From Bacteroidota bacterium (GTDB lineage Bacteria > Bacteroidota > Bacteroidia > Chitinophagales > Chitinophagaceae), in the NCBI GenBank assembly GCA_030706685.1, contig JAUZOA010000007.1, positions 51,579 through 115,578 of the forward strand: DNA of 64,000 nucleotides, written 5' to 3'. The translations under genes and the position numbers were made by a program. Positions 9,126 to 17,522 of this stretch are shown here, piece after piece; position 1 is the first letter of the stretch, and every line of letters begins with the position of its first letter. A model generated the notes under the pieces. It ran no database searches. It saw only the letters and a program-made list of their open reading frames with translations, and was not told the DNA's origin.

Positions 9126-10187
9126 TTGCGTTTACTAACTGTCATACTACTACTGCTGGTAAATGAAATTTGCTGCGCCCAGACACTGGGAGGTAATACC
9201 GTCTTCAATTTTCTTAAGGTGCCTAATACGCCGCAGTTATCTGCTTTAGGAGGAATTAATGTTTCCCAGCCATCCAATGATGTGGGTTTGGCTTTCAACA
9301 ACCCTGCTTTATTAACGCCGACCATGCATTCTCAAATGAATGCCGTGTTCAACGGATTATATGCCGGTATTACTTCCTATCACTTATCCCTTGGCTATCA
9401 TCATCCGAAACTCAATACGAATTTTTTGTGGGGGCTGAATTATTTCAATTATGGGAATGTGCAGCAAACTGATGCGTCCGGGAATATGCTTGGGAGCTTT
9501 CGTCCATCCGACTGGGTCATGCAGGTTTCGGCCTCGCGCAGTTACCTGGAAAAGTGGAACTATGGCGCTTCCTTTAAGTTTATCAGTTCCAATTATGGCC
9601 AATACAGATCAAACGGGGTAGCGTTGGATGCAGGAGTTTTATATCATGATTCAGCCAGCCTGTTCTCTGCTTCTTTACTGGCAAAGAATATGGGGTTTCA
9701 ATTGAAAAAATATTTGGGTACGGATCCGGGTGATCTTCCTTTTGACCTGGAACTTGGATTGACAAAACGCCTGGAAAACGCACCCTTCTCCTTTTCAGTC
9801 ACAGCGCACCATCTTCAGTATTTTGATATAAGTTATAATGATACGACGTTTAATAATGAAAATGGTTTTGAAAATGGGAGCAGCCGGAAATTTACCTTTG
9901 ATAAATTGTTTCGCCATTTCGTGCTGGCTACTACTATCTATCTTGGCGATAAAGTGGAAGTAACAGCAGGATATAATCATTTGCGGAGGCAGGAACTGAA
10001 CATTGGGAAAGCCGGGAATGGGCTAAATGGTTTTTCATTGGGTGCGGCATTGATCCTGGATAAACTCCAGGTCCGTTACGCCCGTTCTCATTACCAGGGT
10101 AATACAGCTTATAACCAGTTTGGCCTTAATATGACATTGAATAAATATTTTGGCCTTGGAAAATGGGGTGAAAAGATCAGTTGGTGA
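9126..10187 (+). CDS. porQ: Type IX secretion system protein PorQ
   Basis: About 353 residues. TLGGNTVFNFLKVPNTPQLSALGG and the repeated barrel strands match PorQ, an outer-membrane barrel that tethers the PorU sortase complex of the T9SS. No ATG gives a sensible start: the frame is open far back into lon, but the signal peptide (LRLLTVILLLLVNEICCAQ) is best begun at TTG 9126. The start is therefore inferred and non-standard. Presence of PorQ agrees with the T9SS sorting domains of the proteins at 36914-38194 and 39667-42501. It is probably co-transcribed with lon. Confidence 0.85.
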   Translation: MRLLTVILLLLVNEICCAQTLGGNTVFNFLKVPNTPQLSALGGINVSQPSNDVGLAFNNPALLTPTMHSQMNAVFNGLYAGITSYHLSLGYHHPKLNTNFLWGLNYFNYGNVQQTDASGNMLGSFRPSDWVMQVSASRSYLEKWNYGASFKFISSNYGQYRSNGVALDAGVLYHDSASLFSASLLAKNMGFQLKKYLGTDPGDLPFDLELGLTKRLENAPFSFSVTAHHLQYFDISYNDTTFNNENGFENGSSRKFTFDKLFRHFVLATTIYLGDKVEVTAGYNHLRRQELNIGKAGNGLNGFSLGAALILDKLQVRYARSHYQGNTAYNQFGLNMTLNKYFGLGKWGEKISW

Positions 10188-10194
10188 TGATGCG

Positions 10195-10827
10195 TCAGGA
10201 GATCAATTTATATACTTCAAATGCTTCGGCATATTGGGTGTTTGCCTGCACACCGCGCACCCTGGCCAATGATGTAATGAAATCTTCCTGCATATAATTC
10301 CGGTGCGCCTGCGACAGGTAAACTTTCAGGGCGCCGGCCTTTTTAACGATGTCAGTCCCCGATAGATTAATAAAAAAAGTTGAATTGAATTGAGCGTGAT
10401 TCCAGGGAAGCTCGTAACCGAGTAATGAGCAGTTCTTAAAGGCCCTCAATGCCTCTGTATGTATTACGCCATGATCCTGGTGAATATCCGTAGCGGAAGG
10501 AATGAATACCAGGTCCGGTTTGATCTTTCGGCCAAGTTTTACCATTTCTTCCAGTATCTCCTGGCGAACGTTTGGAAAGGTTCTTACTTCAAAATCAAAC
10601 AGGGTGATATTGGCTGCGGGTATTCCTAAAACCGAAGTCGCTTTTTTGCATTCCCTTGCTAAAGTGTCGGGCGGTAACCCCGGGGCCAAAGATTTTGTGC
10701 AGGTAGAAAATGCCGCGTAATAAACTTGTTTGTTTTCAGCAATGAATTTTGAAACGCTGCCGCCGCAGCCAAGCTCTCCATCATCGGTATGCGGTGCAAG
10801 GACTAATATTGTTTTAGGATCAAACAT
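10195..10827 (-). CDS. PIG-L/LmbE family deacetylase
   Basis: 210 residues. The metal-binding PHTDD motif is at 12-16 and HQDHG at 116-120, both diagnostic of the LmbE/PIG-L zinc-dependent N-acetylglucosaminyl deacetylase fold. Family members remove acetyl groups from amino-sugar conjugates. It is the last gene of a minus-strand operon, starting 21 bp after the sulfatase-like gene, and converges on porQ with only 7 bp between stops. The likely substrate is a glycan or glycolipid handled by its operon partners; that is inference. Confidence 0.85.
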   Translation of the reverse strand: MFDPKTILVLAPHTDDGELGCGGSVSKFIAENKQVYYAAFSTCTKSLAPGLPPDTLARECKKATSVLGIPAANITLFDFEVRTFPNVRQEILEEMVKLGRKIKPDLVFIPSATDIHQDHGVIHTEALRAFKNCSLLGYELPWNHAQFNSTFFINLSGTDIVKKAGALKVYLSQAHRNYMQEDFITSLARVRGVQANTQYAEAFEVYKLIS

Positions 10828-10848
10828 GTTTACAAGGGGCTAAAGATA

Positions 10849-12333
10849 TTACGGATTCTCCATAATAATAGCTGTGTCTTTCAGATACGGTAAGCGTTGG
10901 CCGAAAGTTGTATTTAAAACGGTTCTTAACAGGTTAACATTGGTGAGGCTGTCTGTAAACGCAGAATAATCTTTTCCCGGCAAATGAATGGATACAAGAT
11001 TGCAGAAATAATATTTGGTATCTACGGGTTCGGCAAAATGCCTGAAGCCATGATCTCCCATTAAAATTATAACGGGAGGGGAAGAGGAGTTTTTTAAAAT
11101 GGCATCTGCCAGTTCGAGTAATTTCTTATTTCCGTATTGAAGGTATTCAATATAATTATGCCTGTTACTTTGATTCCCTTCTGTTAATTGCTCAAAGGGA
11201 AATTCTTTTCCGTTTTTATCAAAGTAATAAGGATAATGTGGTATCATCAGGTGGGTGAGGACAAATTTGGGAGATTTCAGTTTTTCTTCCGCTGTCGCTA
11301 TAGTCAGCTTAAAAAGGTTTTCATTGTTTTCCCTGTTTGCATAGGTTTCACGCCTGATTTCCTGCCTTGAATTGAATCTCGTCACGAGATTGAAGCGAAG
11401 CTCCTTATTCAAACGGCTTAAAAGGGTCTGGCTGGTGATCAGTCTTGTTTTCGCAGGCAAGAAGGTTTCCTGGGTGTGTGCCGGTTGTCCTTTAAAATCA
11501 AAAAACGAATAATTGTAGAACCGGTAATGTTGCGATTGAAGAAATTGAAGGAATTGGTTATTGCGGATCGTTTCATAAGCGGAGGTGAGTAAGGAGGGCC
11601 GGCGGCTCAGGTCAGGGTTAAGATAATCCATATTCAATACAGACGCTATTGAGTAAGGCGTAAAATTATAATTGCTGGAACTATTCGGGATGATGTGAAA
11701 ATTACGTTGTACCAGTTGACCCAGGAAAAGAGTATCATCAAAATGAAAAATATTTTTCAATTCATGGTTGCCTGCATATTCGTCAGCAATAATAATATAA
11801 ACATCGGGGTGAGCGCAATCATTACAGGGAATAAATTTGTTGGATAACGGGACGCCGTTGTTTTCCCGGTACCTGATCGTTTTGCTGGTCAGCCAAACTG
11901 TATCCATGATCACCAGCAACAGGAATAAAACATTTAAATAGCAGGCAAGCTGGTGTAAAGGGCGTTTTCTTTTTTTTAGTACTACGATCAGCCCTGCAAA
12001 CAATAAGAAAGCTGCGGGCAGAATAAAAATATATCTTGAAAAAAAAGAATCGTGGAAAAGATGCCGCATCCCGTCCTGGAGGCTGCCGAAAAAGAAATGA
12101 AAGGCCATAGGCAGGAATGAAACCAAGGCTGCTTTCAGCCAGTTTTTGTAAAGTAACCAGGATAATAAATACAGGAAGATAGAGCTTGCCAGGTAAACTC
12201 CTGTCAACAGGATAGCGTCCTTGACCGGAACAAAATCATAATTTTCTGTAAACCCGTGCAGGACAAAAAAAACCGGCAACAGGAAAAGAAAAAAAGGATA
12301 TTTCTTCAGTAGTATGACTAGTTTATTCTTCAT
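10849..12333 (-). CDS. Membrane sulfatase-like hydrolase (alkaline phosphatase superfamily)
   Basis: 494 residues. About four to five membrane segments occupy 1-150. The exported catalytic domain begins at DVYIIIADEYAGN (177-189) with metal ligands D184 and E185, a candidate Thr nucleophile near 225 in the YNFTPYSIASVL segment, HLMIPH (361-366) and MGDHGFRH (425-432). This is the layout of sulfatase-like and phosphoethanolamine/glycerol-phosphate transferases. It overlaps the upstream methyltransferase by 11 bp, so translation is probably coupled. Whether it transfers or hydrolyses a phosphate or sulfate group is not visible. Confidence 0.75.
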   Translation of the reverse strand: MKNKLVILLKKYPFFLFLLPVFFVLHGFTENYDFVPVKDAILLTGVYLASSIFLYLLSWLLYKNWLKAALVSFLPMAFHFFFGSLQDGMRHLFHDSFFSRYIFILPAAFLLFAGLIVVLKKRKRPLHQLACYLNVLFLLLVIMDTVWLTSKTIRYRENNGVPLSNKFIPCNDCAHPDVYIIIADEYAGNHELKNIFHFDDTLFLGQLVQRNFHIIPNSSSNYNFTPYSIASVLNMDYLNPDLSRRPSLLTSAYETIRNNQFLQFLQSQHYRFYNYSFFDFKGQPAHTQETFLPAKTRLITSQTLLSRLNKELRFNLVTRFNSRQEIRRETYANRENNENLFKLTIATAEEKLKSPKFVLTHLMIPHYPYYFDKNGKEFPFEQLTEGNQSNRHNYIEYLQYGNKKLLELADAILKNSSSPPVIILMGDHGFRHFAEPVDTKYYFCNLVSIHLPGKDYSAFTDSLTNVNLLRTVLNTTFGQRLPYLKDTAIIMENP

Positions 12334-13702
12334 GTCTTTGCATCAGGAATAAAATCCTGCCTGAACCGGGAATGATTTTCTTGTCAATAATGCTGAAATA
12401 CTTCCCAAACGCTTTTATGAAATTCACTTCATTATAACCGGGATAAATATCCTTTTTCCGGCTTAGCAGTAGCTTTATTTTGTCGTCCTCTTTAGGAATA
12501 AATTCAATAATCAATTGCTTTCCCATACGGCGAAACAGGTCAGCCACCATTTCAAAAGGAATGTTCTTGCCGATTGCGAGATGATGTATGAGCGCGAGTG
12601 CCAGGAGGAGGTCAAACTTTGAGCGCGTGATAAAAGAACTTCTCTCTTCATTGTTTACACCGATAGCGGGGGAGGGCTTGCCAAGGTCCAGTACAAGAGG
12701 TAAGATATTTCTTTCGCCGGCGGTTTTCAGGCTGCTATAAAGCTCATGGATACAGTAGGGGTCAAAGTCGGCAGCGACGACCGGGATGTTTTCTGCGGCA
12801 AGCAATTTTGAAAATTCCCCTTTATTGGCGCCGAGATCGGCTGCCGTTTTAACCTCGTTCATTCCTTTAATCCAGTCCCTGGTGATCTTCTTTTTTTGCT
12901 CCAGGTAATCCTGCCTTCCGCTGGCTTCTTCATAATAACCGGACCATGTACTTCCCTGTACAGGTATTTTTAATCGATGGATTAAAGATTCAAGACTTGC
13001 GATCAGGTTGAGCAACTTTTGTTTGGAGAAGTTTTTTACCGTAGCATTTTCACCCTTTTTTTTCAGTGAATATTTTGCATGCAGATGAATATGCAGGTAA
13101 GTATAAAGAGAAAACCGGCTTCGTTTGGGCAAGAGAGATGAAACTATAAGCAAAGGAATACCATCGGGCCAGGCCAGCATTAGTTCCGGCAATTGTTTTT
13201 TGCTGTAATGCATGATCAGCAATGGCCCCAGGAAGCTTTCACAGAACTGCCGGTAGGCGATCCAGGGCGCTTCTTCATATTTTTCAAATGAAAGCGTATC
13301 AATAAAGACCAGTTCTCCTTTATGCCATTGTATATTATAGGGAGTCGCATCTTTCAATATCATATCGAAGGATAAAGACTCTTTTACTAATTGCAAAGTA
13401 AGCAGGGCCGCGTCTTTCAGCATAGCAAAGCACCATTCGTAAGGATAGGAGATCCATTCAACCCGCTCGGGCCTGATAGTTACATACTGATCGCCGGAAC
13501 CTGTCAGGTTTTCCGCAATAATCTCATGCGGGATTAGAAATTTTTTTTTCACCAGTTCCTGGTAACACCCGCTTTGTATGAAATGATCAAAATGATCTTT
13601 GAAAGAGATATTGACCTGCCTGTAAAGCACGGCTTCCTTTTCAAAAATGAACCCCGAGGGATCGCGGTAAGAAGAAGGATGATGCAATAGGCTATTTGAC
13701 AT
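12323..13702 (-). CDS. SAM-dependent methyltransferase (NoeA-like)
   Basis: 459 residues. The C-terminal half carries SAM motif I, ADLGANKGEFSKLL (288-301), and a following acidic motif in VVAADFDPYC. The N-terminal half (PERVEWISYPYEWCFAMLKDAALLTL, then DATPYNIQW and FIDTLSFE) resembles the kinase-like part of large NoeA-type methyltransferases of nodulation and envelope glycan loci. The start ATG shares one base with the stop of the 55-residue gene (TGATG), and the 3' end overlaps the next gene. The substrate is unknown; a membrane-associated glycan is plausible from the neighbours. Confidence 0.72.
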   Translation of the reverse strand: MSNSLLHHPSSYRDPSGFIFEKEAVLYRQVNISFKDHFDHFIQSGCYQELVKKKFLIPHEIIAENLTGSGDQYVTIRPERVEWISYPYEWCFAMLKDAALLTLQLVKESLSFDMILKDATPYNIQWHKGELVFIDTLSFEKYEEAPWIAYRQFCESFLGPLLIMHYSKKQLPELMLAWPDGIPLLIVSSLLPKRSRFSLYTYLHIHLHAKYSLKKKGENATVKNFSKQKLLNLIASLESLIHRLKIPVQGSTWSGYYEEASGRQDYLEQKKKITRDWIKGMNEVKTAADLGANKGEFSKLLAAENIPVVAADFDPYCIHELYSSLKTAGERNILPLVLDLGKPSPAIGVNNEERSSFITRSKFDLLLALALIHHLAIGKNIPFEMVADLFRRMGKQLIIEFIPKEDDKIKLLLSRKKDIYPGYNEVNFIKAFGKYFSIIDKKIIPGSGRILFLMQRHEE

Positions 13703-13869
13703 CAGGCCGGTGGATTGTCATTTGTTTTTTTGGGAGAGCGGGTAAAGATGGACCGGATATATGTTTTTATATTTTTGAAAAAGACGGCTACTCCCACTAC
13801 CGCAGCTGCAATAACCTGTACCAGGTAACTGCCGCTGCCGGGGTCAATATATAAAAGAAAATACTGCAT
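13702..13869 (-). CDS. 55-residue membrane protein with IDPGSGS motif
   Basis: Read on the minus strand from ATG 13869, the product begins MQYFLLYIDPGSGSYLVQVI, then one hydrophobic helix AAAVVGVAVFF and a basic tail. The IDPGSGS start plus a single helix is typical of tiny proteins found beside NoeA-like methyltransferases. The start overlaps the M42 peptidase stop by one base (TAATG) and the stop overlaps the methyltransferase start by one base (TGATG), strong evidence that it is a translated, coupled operon member. Its function is unknown; it may anchor its partners to the membrane. Confidence 0.75.
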   Translation of the reverse strand: MQYFLLYIDPGSGSYLVQVIAAAVVGVAVFFKNIKTYIRSIFTRSPKKTNDNPPA

Positions 13870-14978
13870 TACATATAACTGAGGTTTGTTTTCGGGGTTA
13901 AAGTTAGTAAAGTTTCATACATAAGCCTGATGGTAGCGTCAATGTCATCGCGGTGAAGCATCTCCACGGTTGTATGCATATAGCGCAAGGGTATGGAAAT
14001 TAGAACAGAGGGGCAACCATCATTGGAATAAGCAAATGAATCCGTATCAGTGCCGGTGCTGCGGCTTAAAGCCCGCCATTGAACAGGTATTTTTTTATCG
14101 GCCGCCACTTTTTCTACCAGCGCCAGTAATTTATTATGTACAGCGGGGGCGTAGGATAAAGAGGGTCCTTTGCTGCATAATACATCGCCTTCAATATTTT
14201 TGTTGATCATGGGCGTGGTAGTATCATGTGTGACGTCTGTAATGATGGCGATATCCGGTTTGATTCTCCTGGCGATCATTTCGGCGCCGCGCAAACCAAT
14301 TTCTTCCTGTACGGCATTGACCACATATAGCGCGAATGGCAATTTCTTTTTATTTTCTTTTAATAGCCTGGCTACCTCCGCGATCATGAAGCCCCCGATC
14401 CTGTTATCAAAAGCACGGCCGACATAATTACCATTTGCTAATTCATCAAAGCCATCCTGGTAAGTGACGACGGCCCCGATATGAATACCGAGTGCTTCCA
14501 CTTCTTTTTTATTTCTTGCCCCGCAATCCAGCCATAGATTCTCTGTTTTCGGCTGCTGTTCTTTTTGGTCAGCGCTGCCAATGCGTGTATGAATAGCCGG
14601 CCAGCCGAACACAGCTTTTACAGGTCCTTTTTTACCATGAATAAATACGCGGGATGCAGGGGCCGTTTGATGATCCACGCCTCCATTTCTTTTCAGGTAA
14701 ATAAGGCCCTCCGGGGTCACATAATTTACAAACCAGCTAATCTCATCAGCATGCGCTTCGATGACTACCTTGAATTTATTAGCGGGATTAATAATACCAA
14801 CGGCTGTTCCATAAGGGTCCACATAATGGCTGTCAACAAAAGGTTCCAGGTATTTCAGCCATAGCTTTTGCCCCCAGGTTTCAAATCCTACCGGGGATGC
14901 ATTATTAATATATTGTTTTAAAAAAGTAAAAGATTCGCTGGTGATAACTGATTTTTTTCCTTTTGACGCTTTTGCCAT
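13869..14978 (-). CDS. M42 family metallopeptidase (glutamyl aminopeptidase type)
   Basis: 369 residues. The dinuclear zinc site is intact: HAD (76-78), AFDNR with D191, QEEIGLRG with E225/E226, D248 in TDVTHD, and a late His in HTTVEMLHRDD. M42 enzymes are cytoplasmic tetrahedral aminopeptidases that trim peptides; there is no signal peptide here. It opens the minus-strand operon, and its stop codon overlaps the next start by one base. Why a peptidase leads an operon of envelope-type genes is not obvious; it may simply share the promoter. Confidence 0.9.
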   Translation of the reverse strand: MAKASKGKKSVITSESFTFLKQYINNASPVGFETWGQKLWLKYLEPFVDSHYVDPYGTAVGIINPANKFKVVIEAHADEISWFVNYVTPEGLIYLKRNGGVDHQTAPASRVFIHGKKGPVKAVFGWPAIHTRIGSADQKEQQPKTENLWLDCGARNKKEVEALGIHIGAVVTYQDGFDELANGNYVGRAFDNRIGGFMIAEVARLLKENKKKLPFALYVVNAVQEEIGLRGAEMIARRIKPDIAIITDVTHDTTTPMINKNIEGDVLCSKGPSLSYAPAVHNKLLALVEKVAADKKIPVQWRALSRSTGTDTDSFAYSNDGCPSVLISIPLRYMHTTVEMLHRDDIDATIRLMYETLLTLTPKTNLSYM

Positions 14979-15105
14979 GTCGTTTTATTTTTAATTTCTA
15001 CCCCGAAGCTTTAGCCGGGGAGTATGTACCCGTTGAATATTCCGGCCGCAAAAATACTTAAATCTCTGGTAGTTATGTGCTGGTATTTTTCAAATGGGTA
15101 CATTA

Positions 15106-15951
15106 TCAGGTTCCGGTCAACAGCGCCAATAAAGCGGATAATGCCATCAGCCCGTCCAGGACGAAATAATAAAGGATATCAGAGAAATTTTTTCTCGCAT
15201 AATTATACAATGTAGCGGTGATGATACCCGGGGCCAGCAAAACAAGCAGTGTAATCAAACTATAATGATAGAAGTACAGGCATATCGTCAGGATAAAAAA
15301 AAGCAGCAGGGAAAAAGCAAACAGGTTCCTGATGCCCCGCTCGCTCAGATAAGTGATCAGGCTTCGTATCCCTTTTGTCTTATCATCTTCGCGGTCGCGA
15401 TAATCAAATAATATGCAAATAGCATAGATCAGGAAATACCGGCTCAGGGCAAAAAGGCTGAAATCAATTCGCCAGGGCTGATCACTGACAATAAGGGGTA
15501 AGACGGTAGTAACATGTGTCCATACAAGTGCCAGGAAAATTGTTTTGCCCAGAGCGATTTTTCTCAATTGCCTGAAATACTTATTGGGGATTTTCGGGGC
15601 CGAATACAAAAAAGTAATGATGGCAGATAATAATAACCAGGGCCAGTATTTCAGCAGGTCAAAGAAGAAAAAAACTGAGCCCGCGAGACCGATTATAAAG
15701 AGGATCAAATAAATATTCTGATTTCGCTGGAGCCAGTTCATCCTGGGTGAGGGAGGGGCCGGTTCGGAACTCAGGTACCAATGAAAACTATAACTGCAAA
15801 TAGTAGCCAAAAAAATAAACGCAAGAAAATAATGACTCGGCTCGGTATGAAGCAGCAAGAGGCTGGTATGCCTGGCCATAAGTACCGCGCAGGCAGCAAT
15901 AAAAAGATTGCTGTTGACTAAAAAATTGAAAAATCTGCCGGCTCCGGGCAT
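15106..15951 (-). CDS. UbiA-like polytopic membrane protein
   Basis: 281 residues with about eight membrane segments. FLYSAPK (114-120) and LFDYRDREDDKTKGIRSL (181-198) match the mid-protein and second aspartate-rich motifs of UbiA prenyltransferases. The first aspartate motif (NDxxDxxxD), expected after helix 2, is not seen; the equivalent place reads CSYSFHWYLSSEP. The enzyme may use a modified site or not be a prenyltransferase. Its start shares a base with the upstream lipoprotein stop (TAATG), so the two are coupled. Confidence 0.65.
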   Translation of the reverse strand: MPGAGRFFNFLVNSNLFIAACAVLMARHTSLLLLHTEPSHYFLAFIFLATICSYSFHWYLSSEPAPPSPRMNWLQRNQNIYLILFIIGLAGSVFFFFDLLKYWPWLLLSAIITFLYSAPKIPNKYFRQLRKIALGKTIFLALVWTHVTTVLPLIVSDQPWRIDFSLFALSRYFLIYAICILFDYRDREDDKTKGIRSLITYLSERGIRNLFAFSLLLFFILTICLYFYHYSLITLLVLLAPGIITATLYNYARKNFSDILYYFVLDGLMALSALLALLTGT

Positions 15952-16412
15952 TATGGTTTCAGGATAACGATGGGGTCTGTATTAATAGTATCGCTTTTGT
16001 TCCCTGCCTTGTCTGATACCGCGATGCGGAAATATATTGTATCGTTTTCAGCATTGCTTTCCTTTAAAAAACCGTCCCAATCCAGGGTCAGGTCTATCTC
16101 ACCCTGGTCCTTTGCCGGAAATACAGGTACCGTATAGCCATGTGCTGCGTCTAATGTATCAGGAAGGTTTGCATCTGAACCCGCGAGAGGCCGTATATTG
16201 AGACGATACCTCGCTGCAAAGAAATCGCCACCGCCAAGATCACCTTCCTTATCATAATAATTAAGGTGGATGACTAGTTGCCCATGAGGAGGTACTTCCC
16301 TGGTATTATAACCCTTAACTTCAATGCGGGGTCTTGTTTCAAACTTACCTTTGCGGCAGGATATAATAAATAAAACAAATGCTAAAACAAGAAATGCCAG
16401 AACTGTTTTCAT
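15951..16412 (-). CDS. Hypothetical lipoprotein with beta-sandwich-like body
   Basis: 153 residues from ATG 16412; an ATG three codons upstream is also possible. A hydrophobic stretch ends FIISC, giving a lipidated Cys19. The body (IEVKGYNTREVPPHGQLVIH, then YFRIAVSDKAGNKSDTINT near the end) looks like an Ig-like/cadherin-like beta sandwich. Similar small lipoproteins are common in this phylum and have no known role. It overlaps the UbiA-like gene by one base and is divergent from the LuxE-like gene, with about 50 bp between the starts. Confidence 0.65.
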   Translation of the reverse strand: MKTVLAFLVLAFVLFIISCRKGKFETRPRIEVKGYNTREVPPHGQLVIHLNYYDKEGDLGGGDFFAARYRLNIRPLAGSDANLPDTLDAAHGYTVPVFPAKDQGEIDLTLDWDGFLKESNAENDTIYFRIAVSDKAGNKSDTINTDPIVILKP

Positions 16413-16465
16413 ATCACACAATGAATTTAAACAAATATAAGTTTTATTACTGACATACCCCCGCC

Positions 16466-17470
16466 ATGGAGAGTCAATGGAAGCATAAAATTTTTGCCGT
16501 AAACGAACAGAATTTTGAGTCGCTGGCGCTGGAGATTTTCCGGTTCCAATATAGTAATAGTCCTGTTTACAGGGACTATGTGAATGCCTTATCCGTCAAT
16601 GTTTCCGGGATAAACTCTATTGCCGGAATCCCATTTTTGCCGATACGGTTTTTTAAGTCTCATACCATCCGTGCCACCGCATTTGAACCTGAAGCGGTTT
16701 TTGAAAGCAGCGGCACTACAGGAAGTACCGGCAGCCGGCATTTTATAAAGGACATTGATTTGTATAGAGAAAGCTTTACACGGGGGTTTATGTCTTTTTA
16801 TGGTCCAGCAAAAGATTGGTGCATTCTCGGGTTGTTGCCCTCTTACCTGGAGAGAGGCAATTCTTCTCTTGTGTATATGGTCAATGAATTGATCAGGTTA
16901 TCGGGCCATCCCCAAAGCGGTTTTTATTTGCACGAATATGATCAGTTAATTTCAGTATTGATGTCTTTGGAAAAAGCAAAACAAAAAACCCTTTTATTCG
17001 GTGTTACATTCGCCTTACTTGACCTGGCAGAAAAATACAGGTTGCCGCTTGAATATACAACCATCGTGGAAACCGGCGGTATGAAAGGCAGGAGAGAAGA
17101 AATGATCAGGAAAGAATTGCATGAGATATTGCGTCATTCATTTGGACCCGCGGCTATACATTCAGAATACGGGATGACTGAACTTTTATCGCAGGCCTGG
17201 TCAAAAGGAGATGGAATTTTCAGGTGCCCTCCCTGGATGAAAATAATAATAAGGGATGAAGAAGATCCTTTGTCCATATTCGGATCTTCCTTGAATACCC
17301 GGACGGGTTATGTCAATGGTGCGATCAATATTATTGATCTGGCCAATATTTATTCCTGTAGTTTCATTGCATCAGATGATGCGGGCAGGCTTTACGTTGA
17401 CGGAAGTTTTGAAGTATTGGGCCGCATAGACAATAGCGATCTGAGGGGGTGCAGTTTAATGGTGCTGTGA
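16466..17470 (+). CDS. LuxE-like acyl-protein synthetase / acyltransferase
   Basis: 334 residues. The adenylate-forming loop ESSGTTGSTGS (80-90), FMSFYGPAKDWCILGLLPSYLERGNSSLVYM and the extreme C-terminal RGCSLMVL match LuxE, where the C-terminal Cys carries the acyl group. LuxE releases or transfers fatty acyl groups between carriers. No luxC reductase or lux genes are present, so a stand-alone acyl-activating role is inferred, for example in making a lipid or secondary product. Bacteroidota often carry this gene alone. It converges on the response regulator, with a perfect palindrome between them. Confidence 0.8.
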   Translation: MESQWKHKIFAVNEQNFESLALEIFRFQYSNSPVYRDYVNALSVNVSGINSIAGIPFLPIRFFKSHTIRATAFEPEAVFESSGTTGSTGSRHFIKDIDLYRESFTRGFMSFYGPAKDWCILGLLPSYLERGNSSLVYMVNELIRLSGHPQSGFYLHEYDQLISVLMSLEKAKQKTLLFGVTFALLDLAEKYRLPLEYTTIVETGGMKGRREEMIRKELHEILRHSFGPAAIHSEYGMTELLSQAWSKGDGIFRCPPWMKIIIRDEEDPLSIFGSSLNTRTGYVNGAINIIDLANIYSCSFIASDDAGRLYVDGSFEVLGRIDNSDLRGCSLMVL

Positions 17471-17475
17471 TGAAC

Positions 17476-17515
17476 CCGGAAGTCAGAAATCCGACATCGG
17501 ATTTCTGACTTCCGG
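17476..17515. repeat. Perfect 19-bp palindrome between convergent genes
   Basis: CCGGAAGTCAGAAATCCGA (17476-17494) is exactly complementary to 17497-17515, with a 2-base gap. No T-run follows on the plus strand, and the sequence lies between two stops 52 bp apart. It resembles a REP-type intergenic palindrome more than a classical terminator, but could end transcription from both sides. Confidence 0.75.
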
Positions 17516-17522
17516 CCCCAAC

